From Rhea pennata (Eukaryota > Chordata > Aves > Rheiformes > Rheidae), in assembly GCF_028389875.1 (NCBI RefSeq), contig NC_084670.1:17368883-17432882 (forward strand): DNA of 64,000 nucleotides, in the 5' to 3' direction. The notes under the pieces were generated by a model. The model was given only the letters and a program-made list of their open reading frames with translations, did no database searches and was not told the origin of the DNA. Positions 48,747-61,395 of this stretch are shown here, piece by piece; the stretch's first letter is position 1, and each line of letters begins with the position of its first letter. The position numbers and the translations under genes were made by a program.

Positions 48747-50244
48747 TAGTTATAATAAAAAGGTAGTTTACAAACAGCATTTTTCTTATATATTATATAT
48801 CCATATATATATTACATTTCCATATAATGATAAAATGGATGTGACACAGTTACACCCCGGAACCTTATTTTTTAGTACTATTATCTTCTTTAAAATAGTG
48901 AAAATGAAACAAGCAAAAGAAAAAAAAAAGAGGGGGAGAAAACTCCTTTCAGACAACAATCACCTTTTGAGTTAAGTTCTCATGCTTGGTCTTAGCCCAG
49001 AGGGATTTGTCTTGAGTGAAGTTTGAAGAAAATCCTTTCAGCAGTTTCTGAGTTATTTAAATGTAACCATGGAGGTTTGGATTCAGATGCTTTTCTGTAC
49101 TTGTATAACTCAAAAATAGCTTTGCTTTAAAACTTCCAAATTAACCCTCCTTAACTTTTCAACTTGTCACCTATCCTACTGTACGGCTTATAAAATTTTA
49201 AAGCTAATAGTATAACAAACTCAAATAATGATATTGCAGATGTTCAAATGAATCTTAGGAGGAATAAATTATAGGAGTCGCAATAGCTTGTTACTGAAGA
49301 AAGAGTGGCTGCCTGCTTTCAGTCATATGTTCATACTGGTCTGAAATAAGTCCAATCTTTTCTAATTTAAAAAAGCTTAAGTATGTTTGGGTGTGGTTAA
49401 TACTTAGGTCTGTGAGTTACACGTATGAAATGAAGCACTTAAGTCCTTTTCCTTTTTTTCCTCCTGATACCAATGTTTCATTCTTGTCAAAACATTCTTT
49501 AAATTTTGCTGCTTTCTTCTTGATATAATCCTAATCTACAGGACACTTAAATGGCTCCTTAATATTTATGGACTTGAAAGTCACTGAAATGCTCTGTGCT
49601 TGTCTTTATTGTTATTATTTTACTGCCAGAAGATTGAGGCAATGAGAGGTGAAGCAATTCGGTCCGTCATGATTTGTCCTTTTTCTTTGTCCAATCCTGC
49701 TGTTGCTTTCTTATGTTTCTTTCTTTCTGTTTCCTTTCCCATGTTTCTTCCTCACTTATTAGTCCTGTCCTCACTGCCTCCTGTCTGTCCTTCAAACATC
49801 TTTCTCCATTTATTCCTCTCTAACAATTGCAATGAGAGGGCCTACGATAGAGAAAAATGTTTTTTCTTTGGCAGCAGCTTTTTACTTTTATCTTCTCACT
49901 AAGCATTTGGGATAGGTCCAGGCAGCTCTTCCTGCTTTCATCATCTCTCTTTGCATCCCTCGTGACCCTGAGGTCTAGCCAGCAATCTGATGTCTGCCAT
50001 GAGAGCACCTCCCATGGTCCAGAGCCACGAGCAGGCTGAGGTGTTGTAACACTGCGCCTTACCCTACCTCCTTACCATGCTTGCTCTGCCTCTTTCTAGG
50101 AACCAGATACCTGCACCAGGTTTTTCTCACAGAAGAATGACAGGTAGAGCTGCCACCTTCTGCATGTCTCTCTTCCTTTCTCCTGTGCCCTTTTTCTTCT
50201 ACCAGGCTTTTTTGGTTCAATCTACTGACTGGTGCAATTTAACC

Positions 50245-50345
50245 AAGATATGGGAAACCTGTATTCAGTTCAGGCCTCTGCCTGAGGAGATCTGAACTTG
50301 AATCTCTTGCCCCTTGGATTAGCACGCTACTCAGGAGTTTATGAA
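50245..50345. mobile_element. Possible worn tRNA-like interspersed repeat
   Basis: tatgggaaacctgtattcag, then ctgcctgag, then gatctgaacttgaatctcttgc, then ttggattagcacgctactcagg resembles a sauropsid-type repeat whose two halves carry tRNA-like B-box and A-box sequence in opposite orientation (gggagacctgggttcaa... and ...gaacttgggtctc..., ctaaccact). A second, partial piece (cttgtggtaagagacactcacctggg at about 50404) follows nearby. The assignment is by eye and weak. Confidence 0.3.
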
Positions 50346-51250
50346 CTATTCTTTGAGGAGTGTGCCTAAAGTCCTTTCCTTGAGTAGAAAAGCTTGCCCA
50401 CAGCCTTGTGGTAAGAGACACTCACCTGGGTGGGGAAAATATGTCTGCCAGGCCCTGCTCCAATAAATACTTAAGACAAAATGTGAAGTATTCATTGGAA
50501 GGGAGTAACAGAACCCAGGTTTCTTGCTCGCAGTTGTGCTCTGAGAGCAAGCACACATGGCAATCCAGTCAGTGGTTAATTATTCCATACAAACTGGAAC
50601 TGCTCCAACAGGATGGATTGAAGAGAGCCCCTGTTCCACAAGATCCTTTCAGACTGTGCTGCTCTCATTTGGCTGCTGTGGGTCAGCTTTTCTAGCACCC
50701 AAAGCAGCAATGGCAACTGCCACTGACGAGTTATGGGAATAGGTGGTGAGGAATCTGTGGAGGCTGGAGAGAAGGGAAGAAAAAGGTGCTTCTGAATGTA
50801 CTGCATTATCCATGGTGACAGCTCTGCATCCGTAGCTGAAGCAAGCACCTGCCACTGCTACCTCGGTTACCATTCTGGACAGTGACAGTAAGAATGGGGT
50901 GGGAGGAGAAATAAGTCTTTCTTTTAAAAAGACAGGGCAGCAGACTGGGGCACTATAAGGGAAATTGCTTTTAAAGGTGGAAATACAACAAAAATGGACT
51001 AAAGAATCTTAAAAGACAAAGTCAATGCCAAAGCAGAGGAAGCCAGAACGACTTCCAGAGCTCAGCTATAGGCAGTTGTCCCCCAACATAAGCCAGACTC
51101 TGTCAGTATGTGGGAGACATCCAGGAATTTTCTTTCCTACAAAAATACTAGGGACATTATAAGTTTTAACTGTAATGGAAAAAAATGGGGCGCTCGTGCT
51201 CAGTTCCAAAGGAAAACACAACTATTGGAAGTGATGTGGTACAGGGGGCT

Positions 51251-51276
51251 GTGTGTGTGTGTGTGTGTGTGTGTGT
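51251..51276 (+). repeat. (GT)13 microsatellite
   Basis: Perfect dinucleotide repeat; likely polymorphic. Confidence 0.95.
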
Positions 51277-52334
51277 TTGGCTGCTCCCTTTTCTCGTAGG
51301 GATTCTATAGCTTCCTTCATTCTTCACTTCTCTCATATTACAGAAAGAAGGTAATTTTTCCTGGCCATTTACTAAAGCTCATTAAAGACTGAAGAGAACA
51401 AACAATGCTACTCCTCAGAGACTACCATTCAAAGTCATTCTACAATTCTCTGTTCTAATACTTGAGACAAATTAATTATTCCTTAGTGAAAAGTGTATAA
51501 TTCCTATTCTTCATTTTTGGGGTGGGGAGAGGGGAATAATAATAGGAAGTTTATATCTGAGTGGAAAGCTGTCTGTGCTGAAGGGAAATGAGAAAAAATA
51601 CATGTTCCAAAAAGAGTGAAAGCAATTATTCTAATAATAATTCTAGGGATATTAATGTCTTTTTAAAGTAGATTGCTTTCAAATAAACACCAAAATTGAA
51701 GGCATAGGAAAGGCTGGTTTATTTATTAATCATTCCAAAAGTGCATTCTTCTAAATGAACAAGTGCATGGGCAACTTTGCTGGCACATATTAAATTTAGT
51801 TAAACAGCAACTTGTAAATGACTAAAAACTTCTGTAACCAGAGACTAATTTGTTTAACGTGTTGAAAATGTTATGTGGTTGTGAGGAACTATATATTAAA
51901 CTTCAAAGCAAAATGCTCCAGAGATTACACCATCTTAAAGACTGCATATTGGAAAGGCCTTTATACATTAAACATAAAGGATTTTTAATTCTCCTTTGTT
52001 TTGAACACTTGTCAATCTATGTATGTGACTCGTGCTCAGGATTGTAAACCGTCATTTAAGGTGTGATGTCCAAGTTGAGGCCTGGACCATGATTTGCAAG
52101 GGGCTGGCTTTTCTCTTTCATCTTTATTAATTAATCCTGTCTCAGGTTGCCCAGCGTACACTTCTGTTGACATCACCTTTTCCATATACTTTAAAGAGTC
52201 CCTAGAGAGATCTACTGCAGAACAAAAACTGGACAGAGAATACATTTGGAAACCATTTTATTTTTCAATTACCAACCAAAACGTATGGAAAAGATTTACA
52301 CTCTATCTGATTTACAGAATAATTATACTTTGAA

Positions 52335-52720
52335 AGCTTAGAAATAAATGGCTTGATCCTTGGAATCATTAGTTACAAATGTACCAACTGTAATTGGTGT
52401 AAACTAATGAGTTTACTGGATGGCTGACCCTTAATTACTGATTATAGTTAAACTCTAGCCAATCAAAAATGAGTTTACTTATAAAAGTACAGTATAGTAT
52501 TAACAAGCATTACATTTCCAAGTAAGCAGCTTTATGATTAGTTGTAGCACACAACTCAAGCCTGTTCAGGCTATCAAAAGCAGCTTTTTAATAATAGTGC
52601 ACTAAGCAACCGTCATTCTCTTACCTCAGCGTCTATCAGACAAACAGAAAGAAACCACATAATTAATCATCTCCTGTAACAGAAATAAAGCATCTGGGCC
52701 TGATTCAGCCAGGATAATAC
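52335..52720. promoter_or_regulatory. Candidate conserved non-coding element
   Basis: A complex AT-rich block has repeated homeodomain-type cores (atcattagttac, gtaattggtg, ctaatgag, ttaattactgattatag, ataattaatcat), a CCAAT box (agccaatc near 52456) and no open frame of note. Its texture resembles conserved enhancers elsewhere in this window. The call is inference only. Confidence 0.3.
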
Positions 52721-52724
52721 ATAG

Positions 52725-55000
52725 CTGCCCTAGTCAAATGAGCTGCAAGAAGTTGGGGATTGGCTTTAAGACAGAATACTTGGGGAATTCTGGCCCGGCC
52801 CTCTGTGGAAGCAGTATGTGATATGGAAGCTAAATATTGATTGATTGTGTGCAGTCTTGTGTGATACAGAGAAGCCTATTGACAAAATAGATTTAATAAT
52901 TCGTAGAATTGAGCAAGATTCCTTGAGCAGATTTAATATGTGCTGTGAAGATATTTGGTTACTGTACTGGCAATCCCAAAAATTCAGAAATCACAAATAC
53001 TCGCTATTTATTACATCAAATGAAGACTCAACTTTCAAATAAAAGAGGAAGATAGTCTTCTTCTATTTGCTTCTCGTTGATCCTTAAGAATTAACATTTT
53101 TACCCACCCAGGAAGACTGAAAATTCCTATTATTAAAAAAAAAAAAAAACAACCAAACAAACAAACAAAAAAAAAACAGATTTCTATAAAAATCCCAATT
53201 CCAGAGCTGGTACTTTAAACAGATACACCAAATATTTTGATAAAATCATAGGACTTTTCAATACTTGCAGTCACATTCTTAAAGGTATTTAAATAAGTAA
53301 CTCCCATGTTTTAAAGATCTGGAATTTCTCACTGGCTCCCATAACTTCCTATGAATACCAAACTTCAGATAGGAGACTGACAGTGGAAACCACAAGGATT
53401 AGAAAGTCGAGTCTGATTCTCTGCTGCTATGGAGGTCTAGTTGGAAGACTGGGTTTGCTGGAGCTCAGTAGCACCTGGGCTCTTCAGAGGTGCCAGGATT
53501 CATTCCATCTGCATTATAGGTCTCTCCCATTTCTACTTTTCTCCATGATGTTCTCTTTGGTGCCCACCTCTTATAAATAGACAGGCTCAGTAAGATGACC
53601 TTCCTTATCTGGTAGTTCTTTGGCACAAGTACTGTAGCCTTTGTCTGTTTATTAGTATGAGTTTTTTAAAAAAAAAAATCAAAAACTGAAGAGTAACTTA
53701 GATTTTAGAGTGTCTGCACATGGGTTAAAGTGAATTTCATGCATTTACTGAACTCCTATTTTTCAGATGTGTGTGGGGTCAAGAACAGGTTAAAGTTGTT
53801 TACTGCTTTCAAGTTCTGCCCTTAGAAGTTGATTCAGAGCTGTGCTGCAAGCTGCTACAAAGCATATGTCCTTGGAGTGGTGAATTGCTGGTTTGATACC
53901 AAGGTCTTGGCCTTTAATAATAAAATTAGTATGTTTCTTAAGGAAATCTTAGCTTCATGGTCATATAAAGTCATTATACTGTTTTAAAATGTCACTTTAA
54001 ACATGTTTTGGAATGGTCAGAATTTGTGGGAAGGGATCATATTTGGTTTTATACATGGGTTATCCTTAAGCTGGTAGAGCTACAACTCTGCCACTTGGAA
54101 TAGGCAAATGTCTGAAGGTGCTCTATAATTCAAAAGAGAAGGCAAATGATATGTCAAGGCCTAAGACAAGTAATTGGGCCGTACCTGTCCAGAGGAGCTT
54201 GTTGACTTTCCTGGATTCCACACACTTCTTGACAATTGGCTCCAACTATGTAGAAGATAGCATACCCAGGGTAATCTAGGTGTTTTACTGCAATTCTGCA
54301 AGAGGAGATAAGAGTGCCTAGGAAACTTTATAAGCTTTGTTTTCCACAGTTCTGTGTTGGAGAGTTCAGGAGTGAGCAGTTTTAAAAGTCATGGAAAAGG
54401 AAGAGAGTATATTTTCCAAAACTTCAAAATTCTGTGAAATCAAGGACAGAGAAAATATTAAAGTAGTCAAAACCTTTCCTCTCCATCCTGTGAACAGAAA
54501 TTCTGGTAAGAATGGTGCTGGCACTTCTGCTCTTCTAAGGCTGAGGCAACATCCTCTCGTGAAAAATGGTAAGGGAGACATGGAACTATGGAAGGAACTC
54601 ACACAGGGATAGCTGTAGCTTTGGGGAAGAGGGGAATATGCTATGGACAGTTACAGCCTCCCCAGTGTGCTGTCCCTGTGGCACAGAGGAAAGAGGGGCA
54701 TCTGGATGGAGGAGGGGAACAAGCACTGTAGGGCCTCATTTTCTTCCTGTTCTCTAAACTCTGCCCAAAAACTTGTGTGAAAGAAAGCATCAAGCCCCAT
54801 CTTATTCCTAGATATACAACATATTTTAAAGCTGTAGGTAATGGATAAACTCTTTTCTGACTGAATGAGCCAAACAATAAAACTGTTCCATGAGCCAAGT
54901 GCAAGGCAGCTTATCCTGTAACAGCAAAATGAGCCAGGCTCTTTGCTGCACAAGAATACATCAGGCAAAATGATGCCATCTTCATCAGTCTTTTAGTATA
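52725..55000. other. Non-coding stretch
   Basis: No gene recognised. It contains an A15 run followed by CAAA-type units (53135-53178) and an A-rich run near 53668. Confidence 0.5.
53135..53178 (+). repeat. A-rich / (CAAA)n simple repeat
   Basis: Fifteen As are followed by caaccaaacaaacaaacaaa and a second A run. It could be the tail of a decayed retroelement, but no element body is recognisable upstream. Confidence 0.8.
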
Positions 55001-58000
55001 TTAGAAATAAAACAATTGTAACAGAATGGTGTCACTGGATCCATGGCACCTGCTTTAAAAATAAATCTCTTAGCTTTGTCTTTGCTATTACTTTCAATAA
55101 ATGTCCTAGCATTGCCACAGCATTTACCTAGCAGCAGGAAACCATTATCGTATGACAACACTCTATTCCATTAACATTAGCTCTTAATTGTAAGATTGTT
55201 TATAAGACAACAAAAGCTACTGAATTATCGTAGAATGATAAAAAGAATTATTGTCATGGAGTATCATAGTCATTCCAGTTCTGCAAAACAATTTAAGAAA
55301 AGTAGAGGACTATATTTTTATATTAAAAATAATGTAATATTCTTATGCAAGAAAACGTTTTTTAAAAGTGCATTACATCAGTGAAGTAACTATTAAAGAG
55401 TTAATGTTACAAATCGTTACTAAGAAGCCCATGCTTTGATAAATGGTAGAACTAAAACAGTGAATAGAAAGCTCAGAAACTTGCACAACCCTTCCTAAAA
55501 GCAAGGCTGCAGCAAGTCAAACAGAGAAATCATTCTAACAGAACCACATTTGTCTATCAGGGTGAACAGAAGGAATGTTGCAAAATTGAGATATGATCAA
55601 CCTAACTGCAGAATAGAAGGAGAACTGTCATTCTGATTGTTTGTCATTATTTTGTCATGCTTCATGTCCAGTTAAGTGAACTTAGAGTGACAGTTGTGTC
55701 ATAACTACTGGCATCTATGTAAATTTTAAGTCAAATATGGTAGAGGCACTTCTGTCAGACACAAGTAGCCAGGCTACTCTTCCTCTTTATTTTTGTAATC
55801 CTCCATTTTCTCTTACTGTTCTGCTAGCCTTTGAACAAAAAAGATAATTTCAGCAGGAAATCCCTTTACTGTGTATGTTCTTATTCCATACCTTACTTTC
55901 CCTCAACTTTTTGAAACAATGGATAATGTTGAAATTTGTATCAGAAGCTATCACCACAAACATCTAGATATATTAGCTAAGACTACCCCTTTCCACAGGT
56001 AATGCATTATAAAATAAAATCCTTTGGAACACCAGAATGTGGACTTCCCTTGAAGACCTATGGAGAAAACTGCTGAAGCCAGTGAAGCAAATGTGCCTCT
56101 AAAGGCACATAGGTGCAAAATAAGTGGTAAAGAAATCACTCATAGACTCTTGCTATTAATTACAGCATCTTTCAGAATTTATCAGAACTTCACATGGATA
56201 TCACATGTACTCTTCCATGGCAATGAGTTATAGTAAGAGTATAGAGTTACTTATTTCCTGGCTGCACTGATAACATGCAGATATTCTCATAACATAGGAT
56301 TTGCTACTGGACACAAGAGTTTGAAAAGACTTCAAATGCAATTCTAAATGCATTGTGTGTGGGCACCATGCACTTTTGGTCAGTTAATTAAATAGTCAAT
56401 AAAGGCTAGAGTTTAGTTTTCCTTTTTCATTGTAACAAATTATTCCAGAACATTGTTTTTAGAAATTTCTGTATAGGGCTGTTTTCAGAAATCATACCAA
56501 AAAGTGCAGTTATTTTCTTCCAATAATGTTCCTATGAAATACAAAATTTTAAAAAATGGTACAAGAAAAAAAAATGAAACAGAAAATATTTAATATGTTT
56601 CAGTGATTTCTTATTTCGGAGAGAAAAAAGACAAGCTTACTTTCTCTGCTGATTTTTTTTTGAAGTGAATTCTGACTGAAAAGAAGTGGCAGTGATTTAA
56701 CAAAAACATTGTTATAAAGTATGATTTATGTTCAGAAGCATAAATGATGGCATTATAAATGTGTACTTCTGCATTAGGTAAGGGCATTTTGGTCAATTGA
56801 ATTAGTCAGTTTTATTTATTTTTTAATCTCCAACTGATTGATCTTTTTTGTTCCATAAATATCAAGTAGTACACAGGCTACTTTTATATATATTCTAGGT
56901 CTTTACACAGGACAGAATTGTGCTGTTCTGTCCTCTAATATGACCATTCATTATGGAGACTCATGAAAAAGGCAACATTTAATCTAAGTTCTATAAAAGT
57001 ATCTGTGAAGAAAAGAACATATTTTTCTACTTTGAAAGGTACATTCCAAATAAATTTATATTTTTAAGTATATTCAAAATTAGTATTTTTTCTTTTTAAA
57101 GATGGTAACATTTGAATGGTAAAAACAGTCTGCATGATTACATTTGTGACAAAATATCGCTAGATATATATGACAATAATCGTCAGTATATTTTTAAGAA
57201 TATCAAAATAGCTTTGGCTCATGTGCTTAAAAAGTGCCTTGTTTTACTAGATTCTGCAGAATTTAAAGCCTTTTTTCAAAATTCATATAGCATTTCTAGT
57301 TGCAAGATTGTTTTATATATTGAACTTTTTATTAAATATGCATATTCTAGCGGCCTTTAGAGACTTTTAATTTAAAACATAAATTACATATAATTTCAAA
57401 CTCTGCTGTCTTTGACTGTATTTATCAAAGTCGTTTTTGAGATTGTCTGCTATGTGTGGCTTATGTTAATATATCAATTCTTTCAATAAAATTTTAGCTA
57501 TATGAGGTCATTACAAGCTCTTCCTTAAGTGGACTCCATTGTTAACATAAATATGTTTCTATAATTATTGACAAATAATTATATTATTTGTCCCCCTACT
57601 AAGGTATTGATAGTGATGATAAAAGGGCCTTACTAACTCTTACCCGAATGAACTATCCTTACTGATTACCTTCCATGGAACTGGATTCTTGTAAATAATG
57701 TTACTCTTGTGTTTACTAGCAAGTCAGAATTTATACTTATTTTTCTAAAAGTGAATTGTCTTGCTGTTTAGATGAAAAGTACAGTCTGCTGTTTGAAAAA
57801 GAATGTTGAGAATCAAGCCGTCCAGATTTCTTCACAACTTCCATCAGGATGCACATTTTCTCATAACATTAGATATCCCACTTAAATACTTACTCAGTCA
57901 CATTTTTAATTTAGGATCCTAAACCAGAAGATCTGATGTTAGTAACGGGATTTATTATTTTAAAATAACAAGTGGCTGTTGATTTTCCATCACTGCTTCC

Positions 58001-59500
58001 AAAGAAACTGGTGGTTAGAAGGTTTGTTTTAAAAGCTGAAATGCTTGTTCAAAAGGTAGAGTTTGGAAGACAGAGACTAACGAAGTGCAACATGGAAGCT
58101 CTCACAATAAAGTGGCAGCCTCAACATTTCTAACAAGAAAGGAAAAGACAGTTGAGCTCCGATAGGAATGCAGTATTGAAGGAGAAAACCAAGACTCCTT
58201 TCATGAATGGAGAGAGAACTCCGGTGAATCCTGGACTATCAGCTGTCTTAACAGCATGTTGAGGTTTAAGAATGATTTGGATCACAAGCTGTAACATTTT
58301 CCAGACATTCAGATTGCAACTTTCTACTAAGCCAGCAATTTTATGTTTTCCTCTCCCTGACTCCAACAGTACCACAATATAAGCAGCCAGATTTTCTTCT
58401 GCATTGTGTTTTTTATCCATTCAGCCAAAATTAACAGTCTTCAAGGATGAAGTATGCCAAGTGAATTTAAATCTTGTGGACTAAAATTCACCTAAAGTTG
58501 ATGGATACATTCATGCCTACTGCTGAAATCTACCAATTACTTAGAACTACGTTAACTTACCATAGAAACATCTCATCTAATAGCACAGATGATGTTGAAC
58601 TAACTAATTACATTATGGCACATAGACAATGAAAAACATAACGAAGATGACAGCACAGCAACAGCAGATGCTGCACAAAAGAAAAATTAGAAAAATATTG
58701 CTCTACAAAATGCTATCAGTTAAGGTTTCCTCTGTTAAAATTAATCACAAAAATTAGTGAAGATTAGATTTCAGAAAAAGATATCAACATTATAATGGTA
58801 TTTGGAAAATGTCATTAAGCCATTTAAAACTGCTGCTTGAGAAGGTAATTCCCATTTTTCTTATCACTATCAGTTCTAAGACTAGTAAACATTTTAGTGC
58901 CTATGGCACAGTTTCTTGGTAGAATATATTTTCCAGTAAGAAGAGCTCCTGACGGTTCTTCCAGAGCCTGAATTTGGTAGCTTCCAGCCATTATAGACTT
59001 AAATAATTAGACAGCTTAGACTTTGTCTTTGCTTGGTGATTGCTCTATTCTTGTGCTCTTAGCTGTCAGAGAGCTAGAATAACAGTGATAGTTGATTATC
59101 TGTAGTACACCTTGTTACTTTATATATTTTAAATTGTAACAAATCCTAAAGGACAATCTGAAACTGCTGGATATGTTTAAATGTAATATGTATCTGGAGA
59201 TTACATCCAGATGACATATTTGATAGACATATGATAAAAAAATGCACCACTTTTAACTACAGTGCTGGTCCTCTTCCCCCTTAACCGCAGAACCTTGCCG
59301 TGAGCTCCTCATCTACTTTATGTACAGATTCTGCACATATTCCTGTCTACAGAGGAAGACAGAAATAGCGTATTCCCCTATATTTAAATCATACCTATAG
59401 TGCTACTCAAATTTTAATATTTTATTGGATATATAGTAACAACAGAATACATCTATGCTATCCTGCATTCTCCCACTTAAATTTTTCCTAGGTAGACATA
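55000..59500. other. Very AT-rich non-coding stretch
   Basis: GC content falls visibly below the rest of the window and CpG is nearly absent. Several AATAAA hexamers occur (for example 57484 and 58106), with no linked coding exon, so they are not called as polyadenylation sites. The stretch ends abruptly at the CpG-rich upstream part of the promoter near 59.9 kb. Confidence 0.5.
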
Positions 59501-59576
59501 TTTTGTATAAATTTTAAGTGGTTACTGGGCGCAGTTCTTAGTTCCCCACAGGCCACGGATGCAGACATAAAGGGGA

Positions 59577-59590
59577 CCCACAGATGGCGC
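59577..59590 (+). promoter_or_regulatory. Possible CTCF-like site upstream of the promoter
   Basis: The sequence ending in ACAGATGGCGC carries the strong AGRKGGC core of the CTCF motif but deviates at two upstream positions (C and A where A and C/G are preferred). It lies about 1.7 kb upstream of the predicted transcription start. Confidence 0.3.
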
Positions 59591-60032
59591 TGTGGTTAAA
59601 GTACACCTGGATTTTGATTACCGAGCCAGGATTTACTAGTCGGGCTGTCAGAGGGAAGTTGGTCTGCATTTTAGTACAAATGCATTTATTTGTAAATAAA
59701 TTTTCCTGGCTAAAATTTCAGATACTTGTATCAGTATATCGCCTCTGCACTAGACTTTAAGAGGAACAGGTTTTAACTATTTTGTTGTCTTGGGCAACCA
59801 AGAGACAGCATATCCACACAAACTTGTAATTTAGTCACACTGCAGTCATAAAATGTTTAGTTGACAACAGCAATTAGCTATACCATCCAAGCCGTGCAAC
59901 GACCTGTCGCTGTGTAGGACTAGCCGCTACCGTCAGGCACATCAATTTTAGCCTCCGCGCACACTCAGCAGCCGCTTGCGCTTTCCTGCAGTGACAGGGA
60001 AGTCCGACCGTTCTGGCTGTACCGGCGGTTCC

Positions 60033-60040
60033 TTACGTCA
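60033..60040 (+). promoter_or_regulatory. CRE-like site
   Basis: TTACGTCA differs by one base from the CREB/ATF palindrome TGACGTCA. A second related site, TGACGTGG, is at 60568-60575. Both lie upstream of the 61-kb promoter. Confidence 0.4.
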
Positions 60041-60904
60041 GCAGTCTGGAATCAAGAAACTAGTATTAGGAAGTTTGGGGTTGTGAACAGAACCTGGAAG
60101 TGTATAATTTGATATCAGACTCTGCAGCTGCAGTTAGCTCTGCGAGACGTTTGCCCACGCTGTATGACGGACGGGCGCTAAGGGCGATAGCAGGCGAGGG
60201 CCTGTGCTGGCAGGCACGCAAACCCACTGCTTGCAGCAATTACTCTCTGCAGGGAGTGTGCCCACGAACTACCGTGTCGGTGCAGAGACTTTCAGTATTT
60301 TCAGCAGGGTGGGGGCTGTCACAGGGTGCTGTGTTTTTGCTTATCGTGCGGGCTGTGCTTAGGCCTTGAACACCTGCGATTAATATACGTATCTTTTTCT
60401 AGTGTCACTACTGAGTATTACTTCTGGTTTACTATCACACTTCGGCTTCTCTTCCAGAAATGCAGTTGTCTTTCTGAATGACAAGCAGTGCTGCTAACTG
60501 CCGGCCGATTGCAGCAGTTTAACCCTTTAAAATCTTTATGGAGTACTAATTACAGCGGGTTCGACACTGACGTGGATTTTTAAGCCCAGCCCCCCGCCGG
60601 TTTCAGTCGGGGGGATTTTCACCAAGCGCGGCAGCCCCCGCCGGGGGGGGGGAGGGCCGTCCTGCGGGGGCGGCGAGCGGGCCGCTTTCCCCGCGGCTCG
60701 CCGCCCGCGCAGCGCGGCATCCACCGCCGGCGCCTCCGCGGGGCCGGGGCGAGGAGCCCGCCCCGGGCCGCCCGCCACCGCCGGCGCCCTCCGCCAAGGG
60801 CCCTGGCGGCCGCCGCCCGGGAGCTGGCCGAGCCAGGGGCAGCCGGGACAGCCCCTCGCCGCCAAGTTTCTCAACTGGTGGCCGGGAGCGGGTCTGGCGC
60901 CGGC

Positions 60905-60975
60905 GAACGGCGCCCTAACGGCCGCCCGCGGCGCCCTAACGGCCGCCCTAACGGCCGCCCGCGGCGCCCTAACGG
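60905..60975 (+). repeat. GC-rich tandem repeat with four MYB-type motifs
   Basis: A cgccctaacggccgcc unit recurs so that TAACGG appears at 60916, 60937, 60949 and 60970 (spacings 21, 12 and 21 bp). A degenerate GAACGG precedes it at 60905. TAACGG fits the MYB recognition consensus YAACKG. The array lies about 300 bp upstream of the predicted start. It could be a functional MYB cluster or a GC minisatellite that contains the motif incidentally. Confidence 0.7.
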
Positions 60976-61172
60976 CCGCGGCCGCCGCTCCCCGCAGCCC
61001 ACCCCGCGCCCGCCCGGGCGGCGGCAGCGGCCGCCGCTTCCCACCTGACCCCCTCCCGCCTCTCCCTTCCCCTCCTCCTCCTCTGCCCCCTTTCCTCCCC
61101 CCTCCCCGTCTCCCTCTCGCTCTCTTTTCCCCCCTTTCCTCCTCTTTCACTCATTCCTTTGTCTTCCCCGCG

Positions 61173-61219
61173 ATTGGCAGGTTTTATTATTCCGCCTGAA
61201 CAAGCCGGGGGCGGATTGG
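61173..61219 (-). promoter_or_regulatory. Paired inverted CCAAT boxes (NF-Y type)
   Basis: ATTGG occurs at 61173-61177 (cgattggcag) and 61215-61219 (ggattggctg), both reading CCAAT on the minus strand. Both are followed by C, as favoured by NF-Y. The spacing is exactly 42 bp, four helical turns, and a GC box lies between them. Pairs of reverse CCAAT boxes 60-100 bp upstream of the start are common in CpG-island promoters. Confidence 0.65.
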
Positions 61220-61314
61220 CTGAGGCGGGCTGACGGCGGAGCCGAGCTGGAGTGCAGTTGGGATTCTGCTCTGTCAGTAACACATGTGTGAGGGGCAGCG
61301 GGGAGCGCGAGCGG

Positions 61315-61395
61315 GGCGCGCGCGCACGCACCGGCACACTCGCGCACTCACACTCGCGCACTCACTCACACACGCGCTCGCACGCGCGCGCGCCG
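61315..61395 (+). repeat. Alternating CG/CA-rich tract within exon 1
   Basis: gcgcgcgcgcacgcacc, then repeated gcactcacactcgc and cacacacgcgctcg units, then cacgcgcgcgcgccgcgg. Long runs of alternating purine and pyrimidine favour Z-DNA and make the length prone to vary. Confidence 0.75.

Larger units (their letters stand above)
48290..52330. other. Non-coding stretch with simple repeats
   Basis: This stretch contains a G12 run (48735-48746), a TATA-rich run (about 48787-48830), possible SINE-type sequence near 50.25-50.55 kb and the (GT)13 tract at 51251. No gene recognised. Confidence 0.5.

Noticed and set aside
57484-57489. AATAAA hexamer as a polyadenylation site
   Set aside because: The hexamer is frequent by chance in such AT-rich DNA, and no upstream coding exon could be identified.
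60536-61150. 204-codon minus-strand frame (R, G, A, P rich) over the promoter CpG island
   Set aside because: Low-complexity product of GC-rich DNA, with no domain and no supporting signals; it overlaps promoter elements.
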